Below are positions 16,201 through 24,327 of a stretch of DNA of 36,996 nt, piece after piece (position 1 is the first letter of the stretch; each line of letters begins with the position of its first letter). The notes under the pieces are model-generated. The model was not told the DNA's origin and did not search any database. It saw nothing but the letters and a program-made list of their open reading frames with translations. The DNA lies in NCBI GenBank assembly GCA_948470335.1, contig CAOKOL010000037.1, positions 1 to 36,996 of the forward strand, in the 5' to 3' direction. This DNA comes from an uncultured Lachnospiraceae bacterium (lineage in GTDB: Bacteria; Bacillota; Clostridia; Lachnospirales; Lachnospiraceae). The translations under genes were made by a program, and so were the position numbers.

Positions 16201-16294
16201 AATTTTCCCCGCCGGAGATACGTCACCGTCCGCAAAAACACCGTACCGGATCCGTCCAAGGGTTCCGTCCCGTTTGGGACAGGTCATACCGCCG

Positions 16295-18064
16295 TCAGGC
16301 AGATTTTTCCGGCTCCCAGTATACCAGCGTTCCCCTGTAATGCAGGCGGTACCGGTATGTTCCGTCTGCCATCGGATGAAAATATTTTTTCAGAATCTGA
16401 TCCACTTCCGCTCCATGCGTCTTCAGCAGTTCATCTTTGTTGCGCACCCGGGCCATTACGCTGCGGACCGTTTCCGCCCAGCCCGAGTATACCAGCTCTT
16501 TTTCCAGCGGAACCACTTTTACATTCGCGTCAATTCCCATCTGATACAGAATATTTACAAAATGAATATAATCTTTTTTGTCATACACAATCTTTGCGCC
16601 CAGCGCCGTTTTCAGCTCAAGATCATACGGCGTCATGCCATCTGCGCTCATACCCACAATACACAGAGAGGCGGCAATCCGGTTCATCATACGCAGACAT
16701 TCTTTTAATTCCAGCATACGGTAAAAACAGTTGTAGCCAAATACCACATCACAGTTTTCATTGCCGGACATATTCTCCCACTTGGAGCAGATGGAAAAGA
16801 TATTCTTTTTCCCCAGCTCCTGTGCCGCCCGGTCAATATACCGCAGCACATCCTCCGAGATATCCACGCAGGTCAGCGTGTCACAGCAGTCCGCCAGCTC
16901 CATGGTAAAATTTCCCCAGCCCGGACCAATTTCCATAATGGTATGAACCTGACGGGATTTCAACAGATTTTTGACTTCTTTCATCATCACGCACGCCCAT
17001 TCGTCCTGCTGATATACGGACTTTTTCTCCATAAAATGATGCCAGAACTCTTTCTCCGCCTGATCATCGGACAGCCGCCTGCTGTATGTGCCGTCTTCCT
17101 GTTTTAACGCTTCTTTCCACAGAATGCTGAAATCGGATTTTAAATCCACCCGGTCCACCGCATACAGTCTGCCTGTCTCCCGCAAAAGGGACGTAATAAA
17201 TTCATCGAGCAAAAAGCCCGGCATATGGCGGCGGTAAACCAGATATTTCCGTACGCTCACCGGCCCGTTCAGCTTCAGAATCCTGCGCCTTGGATGTTCG
17301 GCCAGAAATCCCGAAACATCTTCCATATAAAGCGCGCAGCCCAGTCCCAGGTCCACTTTCATCATGGCTTCCATGCTGTTTTCCGCATGGCAGGCCACCT
17401 GGGGAATAAATCCGGTATCCCGGCACAGCTGATAAAAGTCCTGATAAGTCCGATTCCGCTCCTGTTCTCCGGCGCCAATCAAAATCAGCGGCAGTTCCAT
17501 ACAGTCCCCGATAGACAGCTCTTTCTTTGTAAACAGCGGGCTTTTCGCACTGACAACCAGGCTGATCTTTGTGGTATAAGCCGGAAGAAATTCCAGAAAT
17601 TCCATATCTTTCCCATCCGGTTCCCCGGAAAACAGCAAAGAAAGTTTGCCGCATTTTAACTGCTCTGTCAGTTCTTCCGTCTCTCCCGTCACAAACGTAT
17701 ATTCCATATCCGGATGTTTTTCCTGAAATCTGGTCAGAAACGGCAGGATCCACTCATAATCACCCAGTGTGCCAATGCCGATTTTCAGCTCCTGTCTGCC
17801 GTCATCCCGGTACTCCTGCAGCTGTTCCAGGGCAAACTGATACTGGGCCATGATTTTTTTCATTTCCTCATAAAGAAACTGTCCTGCCTCCGTCACTTTA
17901 ATCCGGTTTCCGGTCCGCATGAACAGCTCCATATCCAGCTCTTTTTCCATGGACGCAATCTGCTGGGTGACGGCCACCTGGGTTACATAATGTTTTCTGG
18001 CCGCCTTTGTAAAACTCTGTTCTTCCACCGAACTGAGAAAATATTGAATTTTATTCAGATTCAT
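16295..18064 (-). CDS. LysR-type regulator fused to a SAM methyltransferase
   Basis: This is a single 589-aa frame. Residues 1-60 are a LysR winged helix (MNLNKIQYFLSSVEEQSFTK, then HYVTQVAVTQQIASMEKEL). Residues 90-295 form the substrate-binding-like sensor domain (LKIGIGTLGDYEWILPFL and later LGLGCALYMEDVSGFLAEHP). Residues 340-500 carry a class I methyltransferase with motif I IMEIGPGWGNF (around 377-386) and the acidic residue Asp401 that binds SAM ribose in TCVDISEDVL. A C-terminal extension follows. It is the last gene of the importer operon, 32 bases after the second ATPase gene. The fusion is continuous without a gap, so it is not an assembly of two frames. The methyl acceptor is unknown. 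A link to metal or corrinoid ligand handling is inferred from its neighbours. Confidence 0.85.
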   Translation of the reverse strand: MNLNKIQYFLSSVEEQSFTKAARKHYVTQVAVTQQIASMEKELDMELFMRTGNRIKVTEAGQFLYEEMKKIMAQYQFALEQLQEYRDDGRQELKIGIGTLGDYEWILPFLTRFQEKHPDMEYTFVTGETEELTEQLKCGKLSLLFSGEPDGKDMEFLEFLPAYTTKISLVVSAKSPLFTKKELSIGDCMELPLILIGAGEQERNRTYQDFYQLCRDTGFIPQVACHAENSMEAMMKVDLGLGCALYMEDVSGFLAEHPRRRILKLNGPVSVRKYLVYRRHMPGFLLDEFITSLLRETGRLYAVDRVDLKSDFSILWKEALKQEDGTYSRRLSDDQAEKEFWHHFMEKKSVYQQDEWACVMMKEVKNLLKSRQVHTIMEIGPGWGNFTMELADCCDTLTCVDISEDVLRYIDRAAQELGKKNIFSICSKWENMSGNENCDVVFGYNCFYRMLELKECLRMMNRIAASLCIVGMSADGMTPYDLELKTALGAKIVYDKKDYIHFVNILYQMGIDANVKVVPLEKELVYSGWAETVRSVMARVRNKDELLKTHGAEVDQILKKYFHPMADGTYRYRLHYRGTLVYWEPEKSA

Positions 18065-18096
18065 ACCTTCTTCCCACCTGCCTTACATACCGAACC

Positions 18097-18879
18097 TCAA
18101 AACGCAAAAAAGCTTTCCACCAGCTTCTTTGTAAACGGCTGCTCAGGTTTTTCCAGAATTTCCGTCCTTGTCCCTGTCTCAATAAGCGCACCCCCGGTCA
18201 TAATGCCAATCCGGTCGCAAAACCAGCACAGCACTTCCAGATCATGAGAGATGAGCAGATAAGTCAGACCCAGCGCTTCCTGCAATGTTTTCAGCAGCGT
18301 CAGAATATGGGCCTGAATGGAGGCATCCAGCATGGAGGTGGGTTCATCCAGAATCAGCACTTTCGGCTCCAGCGTCAGCGCTCTGGCGATGACAATCCGC
18401 TGGGCTTCCCCGCCGCTGATCTGGTGGGGATAGCGCTGAAACAGACGGGTGTGCAGCCCCAGCATTTCAAACAGCTCTTCCACCCGGGCCTCCCGCTGAG
18501 CCCGTCCCTGTTTTACGCCGTGTATCTCCATAGCCTCCAGCACACTCTCTATAATTTTTCTGCGTGGATCCAGCGAGCTTTCCGGATGCTGAAAGATAAT
18601 CTGAATCTGTCTGCGCACCGTTTTCATCTCACCCGCCTTTAAGCCGCTGATCTGCCGGCCGTCCAGAAAAACGGCTCCGTCATCCGGGGGGATCAGTCCC
18701 ATTATCATGCGGGCAATAGTGGATTTTCCGCATCCGCTGTTGCCGGCAATTCCCATGGCCGTTCCCGCCGGGATGGAAAAACTTACGTCTTTTACCGCGT
18801 CAACCCGCTGCCGCCGTACCACACCCCGGGTATATGATTTGCTTAAATGCCGGACTGAAAGCATTCCGTCATTATTCAT
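18097..18879 (-). CDS. Nickel/peptide-type ABC transporter ATPase (NikE/DppF-like)
   Basis: This 260-aa ATPase has Walker A GIAGNSGCGKSTIARM, the Q-loop IIFQHPESSLDPRR typical of peptide/nickel transporters, signature HQISGGEAQRIVIARAL, Walker B VLILDEPTSMLD and H-loop LLISHDLEVL. It lacks the C-terminal oligopeptide extension with cysteines that its partner has, as expected for the NikE/DppF subunit. Its start overlaps the NikD-like gene by eight bases. It hydrolyses ATP at the cytoplasmic face to drive import. Confidence 0.92.
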   Translation of the reverse strand: MNNDGMLSVRHLSKSYTRGVVRRQRVDAVKDVSFSIPAGTAMGIAGNSGCGKSTIARMIMGLIPPDDGAVFLDGRQISGLKAGEMKTVRRQIQIIFQHPESSLDPRRKIIESVLEAMEIHGVKQGRAQREARVEELFEMLGLHTRLFQRYPHQISGGEAQRIVIARALTLEPKVLILDEPTSMLDASIQAHILTLLKTLQEALGLTYLLISHDLEVLCWFCDRIGIMTGGALIETGTRTEILEKPEQPFTKKLVESFFAF

Positions 18880-19816
18880 ATAAAAAACACCTTACCTTCC
18901 GGCCGTTTTCCAGCCCTGACTCCCGGGGATGTTCCTGCCGGCACCGTTTTGTAGCCTGAGGACATCTGAGATAAAACACGCATCCGCCTGTGATGTCCTC
19001 CCGCCCTTTCAGCGGCTGGCCAATGGGCTTCATGCCGTTTTTGGGAAGGGAACCAATCAGGCCGCGGGTATAAGGATGGGCCGGATGGTCCAGCACATCC
19101 GCCACCGTCCCCTGCTCCAGAATTTCTCCCTGATATAATACAAGTATCTTCTGACTCAGTTTTCTGGCCAGCGCCACATCGTGGGTGATCAGAATCATAT
19201 TGCGGGTATCCCGCATGGTGATTTCCTGAAGCACTTCATATACCTGCCGGCGCAATATGGCATCCAGCCCTTTTGTCGGCTCATCGGCAATCATCCATAC
19301 CGGCCGGTTCATCAGTCCCAGCACCGCAATCATGCGCTGATTCATACCGCCGCTGAGCTGAAAGGAATACTGTCTGCTCACCAGCTCCGGCCGGGAAAAT
19401 CCCAGACGGCTCATCAAATCCTGATACCGCTGTTTTGCCTCCGCTTTTTTTCCCGGTGCATGTATGGTCATGGCCTCCGTAAGCTGCCGGCCAATCCGCA
19501 GGACAGGATTCAGAGACTCTACAGGATTCTGGGGAATCAGCGCAATTTCATTTCCCCGGATCTGTTCCATCTCTTTTTCTGACAGTGCCGTCAGTTCGGT
19601 GTCACCGTACAGGCAGCTGCCCTCAATGCGGGCATTTGCCGGCAAAAGCTGTAAAATTGCCATGCCAAGCACTGACTTTCCGCTTCCGCTTTCTCCAATC
19701 AGACCGGTTACCTCACCTTCCCGGAACACCGTGTTGACATCCCGCACGGCGCTGACCGGCCCGTGGGCAGTATGAAATGTCACGCCAAATTCACACACTT
19801 TTATCTCTTTTCCCAT
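18872..19816 (-). CDS. Nickel/peptide-type ABC transporter ATPase (NikD/DppD-like)
   Basis: This 314-aa ATPase has Walker A GLIGESGSGKSVLGMAI, Q-loop ALIPQNPVESLNPVLR, signature FQLSGGMNQRMIAVL, Walker B VWMIADEPTKGLD and H-loop ILITHDVALA. The C-terminal extension GCVFYLRCPQATKRCRQEHP is the cysteine-rich oligo_HPY type segment of the Dpp/Opp/Nik group. It starts five bases after the permease stop. It pairs with the next ATPase as a heterodimer in this importer. Confidence 0.92.
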   Translation of the reverse strand: MGKEIKVCEFGVTFHTAHGPVSAVRDVNTVFREGEVTGLIGESGSGKSVLGMAILQLLPANARIEGSCLYGDTELTALSEKEMEQIRGNEIALIPQNPVESLNPVLRIGRQLTEAMTIHAPGKKAEAKQRYQDLMSRLGFSRPELVSRQYSFQLSGGMNQRMIAVLGLMNRPVWMIADEPTKGLDAILRRQVYEVLQEITMRDTRNMILITHDVALARKLSQKILVLYQGEILEQGTVADVLDHPAHPYTRGLIGSLPKNGMKPIGQPLKGREDITGGCVFYLRCPQATKRCRQEHPRESGLENGRKVRCFLYE

Positions 19817-19821
19817 ATCTG

Positions 19822-20694
19822 TCAGTCTCCCTTTACCACATCCGCCCGCACATCCAGCCGGTCCCGCAACGCATCCGCCAGTATGTTAATGCTTAAAGAA
19901 AGCAGTACGATCATAACGCCGGGCGCAATGGCCAGCATGGGTACCTGGCGGAAATGGGTTCTGGCGTCGCTGATCATAACGCCCCAGTCCGGCGTGGGCG
20001 GCTGAAGCCCCAGTCCCAGAAAACTCAGAGAAGCCACGGAAAGCATGGCGCTGGCAATCCGGGTTGCAAAAATAATCAGAATGCTGCCAATCAGATTTGG
20101 ACCGATATGCAGCAGTAAAATCCGCATATTTCCCGCACCAAGCCCTTTCAGCCCTTCCACAAAATATTCCTGTTTCAGTTTCATCACTTCTCCCCGCACC
20201 AGCCGGGAAAAGCCCACCCAGGACGTAATGACCAGCGCCAGCAGCATACTGGTCACCCCGGAACCCATCAGCCCCGCAATGGCAATCATCATAGTCATGC
20301 CCGGAATCCCCTGAAACACGTTGGAAACCGCCGTAATGACCAGATCGGTTTTCCCGCCAAAATATCCCGCAATCATTCCGATGATACAGCCCAGTGTCAT
20401 GGAGAGTCCGGTTGCCGCGGCGGCCAGCAGCAGAGACTGCCGGCCGCCATACATAATCCGACTCAGCACATCCCGCCCTATGGCATCCGTACCCAGCAGA
20501 TGGGCGGCACACGGCGGTTCCAGCGCGTGGCGCATATCAAGCTGGTACGGGTCATATGGCGCCAGAAGCGGCGCAAACAGACTCACCAGTAAAATAAAAA
20601 CCAGCAAAAGGGCTGCCATCACATGACCCGCATCTATCTTTATCTTATCTTGATCTGTCCGTATTTGATTCTCTGTTTTTTGCCGTTTCATCAT
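19822..20694 (-). CDS. ABC importer permease (NikC/DppC-like)
   Basis: This 290-aa inner-membrane permease has an N-terminal membrane segment (VMAALLLVFILLVSLFAPLL) and the family sequence APYDPYQLDM, then HLLGTDAIGRDVLSRIMYGG. It then has a five-helix binding-protein-dependent transport core with the EAA loop (VRGEVMKLKQEYFVEGLKGL). Start ATG overlaps the preceding permease stop (ATGA), so the two are coupled. It forms the channel with the NikB-like protein. Confidence 0.92.
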   Translation of the reverse strand: MMKRQKTENQIRTDQDKIKIDAGHVMAALLLVFILLVSLFAPLLAPYDPYQLDMRHALEPPCAAHLLGTDAIGRDVLSRIMYGGRQSLLLAAAATGLSMTLGCIIGMIAGYFGGKTDLVITAVSNVFQGIPGMTMMIAIAGLMGSGVTSMLLALVITSWVGFSRLVRGEVMKLKQEYFVEGLKGLGAGNMRILLLHIGPNLIGSILIIFATRIASAMLSVASLSFLGLGLQPPTPDWGVMISDARTHFRQVPMLAIAPGVMIVLLSLSINILADALRDRLDVRADVVKGD

Positions 20695-21641
20695 TCCACC
20701 CGTTCCCCTGCCCGGATTTTTGGATTGACCGCCAGGTAGATCAGATCAATCAGTATGGTCATCACCACATACACCATTGCCGTAAACAGAACATATGCCT
20801 GCACCACAAAATAATCTCTGGATTTTACGGCGTCAATGGCGTAATTGCCAATGCCCGGTATATTAAAAATCACTTCCGCAATGGTAGAACCGCCCAGGAT
20901 TCCGGCAAAATAATTGCCCAGAAATGTGGTGATCGGTATCAGCGCATTTGGCAGTACATGGCGGATGGCCACCAGACGGGCATTCATCCCTTTGGCGCTG
21001 GCCACCGTCACATACTGCCGTCCCAATTCGTCCAGCACGGAAGTCCGGGTCAGCCGGGCGCAGACGCCAATGGTAGATACGGACACGGTAATACCGGGCA
21101 TAATATAAGATTTCCAGCCGTTCAGACCACTGGTAGGCAGCCACTTTAACTGTTCCACAAAAATCAGAATCATCAGAATGGCAATCCAGAAACCGGGAAC
21201 CGAGAGCATGACGGTGGTGATGGTCCGCAGAATCCGATCCGGCCACCTGTCTTTGTAAATGGCCATCACCATACCGGCCCCAATGCCAAATACCACGGTC
21301 ATGCCAAGCCCCAGCAGCGCCAGCCGGACGGTATACGGAAGACGATACGCCATCTGCTCCCGTATATCTTTATTTGTAAAAAACGACTGGCCCAGCTCTC
21401 CTGTCATGGCGTTGCGCAGCCATTTGATGTACTGGATGGGAATGGGATCGTTCAGACCAAGCCGTTCTTTTACAATTTCATATTCCTCCGGGCTGACAAT
21501 CTGTGTTCCGTCCCGGTTTAAGATGGCTTCCACCGGATCTCCCGGTGCGCCGGTACCAAGCAAAAATGCCACGATGGTAATGCCCAGCAGCACCGGAATC
21601 AGGGTGAGAAGACGTTTCCCCATATATTTGACAATGCCCAT
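20691..21641 (-). CDS. ABC importer permease (NikB/DppB-like)
   Basis: ATG at 21639-21641 (MGIVKYMGKRLLTLIPVLLG) lies four bases after the stop of the binding-protein gene, and this is the normal N-terminus of the family; the longer frame from 21686 overlaps that gene and is unlikely. The protein has 316 aa, a first membrane helix at residues 8-30, then the periplasmic stretch LGLNDPIPIQYIKWLRNAM. The core has the EAA loop LGRQYVTVASAKGMNARLVA. Length and topology are typical of the type II permeases of nickel and peptide importers. Confidence 0.92.
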   Translation of the reverse strand: MGIVKYMGKRLLTLIPVLLGITIVAFLLGTGAPGDPVEAILNRDGTQIVSPEEYEIVKERLGLNDPIPIQYIKWLRNAMTGELGQSFFTNKDIREQMAYRLPYTVRLALLGLGMTVVFGIGAGMVMAIYKDRWPDRILRTITTVMLSVPGFWIAILMILIFVEQLKWLPTSGLNGWKSYIMPGITVSVSTIGVCARLTRTSVLDELGRQYVTVASAKGMNARLVAIRHVLPNALIPITTFLGNYFAGILGGSTIAEVIFNIPGIGNYAIDAVKSRDYFVVQAYVLFTAMVYVVMTILIDLIYLAVNPKIRAGERVE

Positions 21642-21645
21642 TGGC

Positions 21646-23319
21646 TCACTGTACCCACTCAATGGTCGGAATGCTGACGCCGTCATACAGTTCCGAGGTG
21701 TAACCGGTAATCGCTTTGTTATGAATATTTACATTTGTATAATATAATATGGGAATCATGGGCAGATCTTCTGAGGAAATATCCTGTAGTCTGCTGTAGA
21801 TCTCCTGACGCTTTGCGGGATCTGATTCATGGAGCACTTCTTCCAGAAGCTGATCTGCTTCGGCATTGTTATATTCCCAGTGATACTGCGTATTATAGCT
21901 TCCGTCAGAAGCCATCCATGACTGGAAGAAGGAATATGGGTCCGCGCTGTTTAAACCGGTTACCGTAATGCCAAAATCATAATCGCCGGATTTTAGCGTT
22001 TCCGTATTTACGGAATTATCCAGAATCTCAATTTCCATATCAATGCCCAGTTCTTTTAATACCGACTGGATATATTCTGCCATGGATTTCACCGGATAAC
22101 CGTCCACAACCCGCTGGCCCAGTATCATTTTGGTCTGTAACCGGGTATCGCCAAGTACCTCCGCGGCCAGCTCTTTTGCCTTTTCCAGATTATACTCACC
22201 GGTAATTTCTTTGTACAGCGGCGTCTGATAACTGAGAATACCGTATGCCGGATGGCACAATCCCGCATATAACGTATCATTAAGCAGATCTCTGTCCAGG
22301 GCCATGCTGATGGCCTGGCGCAGACGGACATCTTTCAGATATTCTTTGGAACCGTTTACATACATGTAATGGCTCATATGGCTCCTGGTGGGTTCCAGAA
22401 CAAACCGGTCGTCGGTCTCTGTCAGGTTTACCGCCACGTCCACCATGATTGCGCCATTGTCAATCAGGCCCATGACTTCTTCTGAGGTCAGCGCCGAATA
22501 CCGGGTTTCCGAATCGGGAATGCAGTTGACACGGTACTGGCGGATTTTGGCGGGCGTGCCGTAAAAATCATCATTCCGCTCAAATACGGCGTACTGATCC
22601 GGAACATGCTCTTTGATTTTATAAGGACCTGTACCAATCACCATGGAAGTGATCTCTCCGGTTTCCACGTCAAAACAGTTAGGGCTGATCATAGGGCTGC
22701 CGTAATCGCCCAGCAGGGCGTCCAGGGTGGTAATCGGCTCAGAGAAGACAAACTTTACGGTATAATCGTCCACTTTTACAATTTCCTTTAAATTGGGAAA
22801 TGATTTGTCAATGCTCAGAGACGTATATGTGGAAGTCAGCGGGCCGGCTTTATAACGCTCTATGTTTTGGATACACACATCCGCATTAAAGGGAACGCCG
22901 TCGGTAAATACCGCTTTCTCCTGCAGTGCAAAAGTCCATTCCGTACAGTCCTCATTATAAGACCATGATTTTGCCAGTCCCGGCTGCAATACATGGTTAT
23001 TGTTATATACCAACGGTTCCCATACGCCTGCGGAGAGATTTACGTAAAAGGCGTCTCCTTCTCCCGGAATCATATCCCGCACGGAACCGAGCACCAGCTC
23101 TTTTGTCTCATTCAGATTTTCCGCGGCAGCCTTTGGCGTTTCTTCTGTTTCCCCTGCCGCCGTCTCACCGGCATTTTGTGTTTCTTTGTTCTGTGTTTCG
23201 TTGTTCTGCTCTGTCTGCGCGCCTGCCTGCGTCTGTTTTGGCACTTCTTTTGTGCCGCAGCCGGCCAGCATACTGACAGTCAGTAGCAGCGCCAGCAATG
23301 TTTTTCCATACCGCTTCAT
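21646..23319 (-). CDS. Substrate-binding lipoprotein (SBP family 5, NikA-like)
   Basis: This 557-aa protein has a lipoprotein signal: MKRYGKTLLALLLTV then LAGC with Cys21. A Glu/Thr-rich linker (residues 25-70) leads into the binding fold: VLGSVRDMIPGEGDAFYVNL, WTFALQEKAVFTDGVPFNAD and FDVETGEITSMVIGTGPYKI. These are hallmarks of extracellular solute-binding family 5 (peptide, nickel and metallophore binders). It is the first gene after a cobalamin riboswitch, so cobalt, a cobalt chelate or a corrinoid precursor is a likelier ligand than a peptide. The ligand cannot be fixed from sequence. AAGGAGG lies 11 bases before the start. Confidence 0.9.
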   Translation of the reverse strand: MKRYGKTLLALLLTVSMLAGCGTKEVPKQTQAGAQTEQNNETQNKETQNAGETAAGETEETPKAAAENLNETKELVLGSVRDMIPGEGDAFYVNLSAGVWEPLVYNNNHVLQPGLAKSWSYNEDCTEWTFALQEKAVFTDGVPFNADVCIQNIERYKAGPLTSTYTSLSIDKSFPNLKEIVKVDDYTVKFVFSEPITTLDALLGDYGSPMISPNCFDVETGEITSMVIGTGPYKIKEHVPDQYAVFERNDDFYGTPAKIRQYRVNCIPDSETRYSALTSEEVMGLIDNGAIMVDVAVNLTETDDRFVLEPTRSHMSHYMYVNGSKEYLKDVRLRQAISMALDRDLLNDTLYAGLCHPAYGILSYQTPLYKEITGEYNLEKAKELAAEVLGDTRLQTKMILGQRVVDGYPVKSMAEYIQSVLKELGIDMEIEILDNSVNTETLKSGDYDFGITVTGLNSADPYSFFQSWMASDGSYNTQYHWEYNNAEADQLLEEVLHESDPAKRQEIYSRLQDISSEDLPMIPILYYTNVNIHNKAITGYTSELYDGVSIPTIEWVQ

Positions 23320-23473
23320 TTCATTTGTTCCTCCTTTTTTGTTTCTGCCCGGAGGGTCTGCGCCGCAAACGCGTCGCCTTCAAGCGACCTATTTCTTCTG
23401 CGTTTGCGTGTGCATCCTTGCGGAACATTTTTGTATCACGGGGAAAGACGGAAAATGCCTTTTCAGTGATACA

Positions 23474-23498
23474 AAAAACACCACCTTCCGGTGATGTT
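23474..23498 (-). terminator. Expression-platform terminator after the cobalamin riboswitch
   Basis: Minus strand: ACATCACC-GGAA-GGTGGTGT forms a GNRA-type tetraloop hairpin (7-8 bp, one G-U) followed by six T. It lies about 180 bases after the riboswitch and 155 bases before the binding-protein start. It would stop transcription when the ligand is bound. Confidence 0.7.
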
Positions 23499-23679
23499 CT
23501 GATCCTGCAACACACTATCTTGTTTCTGTTCCTTCATACGTCATTCCGGATTATTTTTAATCTGATCATCCAGAAATGCCGGCGCATATTCCGCCGTTTC
23601 ACGCCGGGAAACAGGCGGACTGCCAAAGACTGGAAACAAAGTACAGATGCTGTTTTTCCCCACCGAAAATTGCAGTCTG

Positions 23680-23847
23680 GTGCAAAGGCAGGTCTCCTGG
23701 CTCAAATCTACAACTTTCTGCCGCCTTCCCGGTTAACACCAGTGACATATGGCAGAAAGCAAAATTTTCACAGTAAAGCGGGCTGCTGCAGATTTCCACT
23801 GCATTCCCTTTTAAACGGCGGTGTATTACACCTGTGTACCTTTACAC
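23680..23847 (-). ncRNA. Cobalamin riboswitch
   Basis: The minus strand holds the conserved landmarks in order. A 5' stem with GTGTAAAGGTACACAGGTG comes first, then AAAAGGGAATGCAGTG, TCTGCAGCAGCCCGC and GTCACTGG. The CCGGGAAGGCGG core and the closing GAGCCAGGAGACCTGC (23687-23703) follow. This is the adenosylcobalamin class. It sits upstream of the Nik/Dpp-type importer operon with a terminator in between, so cobalamin should turn the operon off. That makes the importer part of cobalt or corrinoid supply. Confidence 0.92.
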
Positions 23848-23912
23848 ATTTCATTTTGTTATGATTTTTTTGTCGATATCGGATACATTTTTCGAAAAAT
23901 GGCCTGTCCTTA

Positions 23913-24158
23913 TCATAGCATATATTTTTCCGTATTAAAACTCATTTTTTTCGATGCTGTTTCATAAGAAAAAGTTATGCTGTGACAAATATGGATCACT
24001 GCTAGTTCCACGGCATGCCATTTTCTATCATCGTCCATATCATATTCATCATATAACAGACCCATATCTGCTAAAGCGTCGTCCGGCAGCCCCTCCATAT
24101 CAAATATTTCCGCGTTACGGGCCCATACGGAATCCACGCACACAACATAATGACCCAT
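23913..24158 (-). CDS. Unknown small acidic element protein with a foreign-looking tail
   Basis: The 81-aa frame begins after AGGAGGGATAACATTA. The first 60 residues (MGHYVVCVDSVWARNAEIF, then LPDDALADMGLLYDEYDMDD) are acidic and resemble the style of other unknown backbone genes at 35.5-37 kb. The last 20 residues (TFSYETASKKMSFNTEKYML) come from abruptly AT-rich DNA next to the riboswitch cargo. The gene may have been cut by the cargo insertion and acquired a new stop. Function unknown. Confidence 0.5.
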   Translation of the reverse strand: MGHYVVCVDSVWARNAEIFDMEGLPDDALADMGLLYDEYDMDDDRKWHAVELAVIHICHSITFSYETASKKMSFNTEKYML

Positions 24159-24327
24159 TAATGTTATCCCTCCTGTACCCTGTTCAAATATAGTAATCTA
24201 ATAATCAGAATCTCCTTACTCTTTCAGTATCATTTATAATAGGAAATAATAAAACTCCCTACTTTAAAACCCGTATAAAACAGATGGGCTGCCATGTCAT
24301 CAGGCCGCCCACCCCGCTATATTTTAT

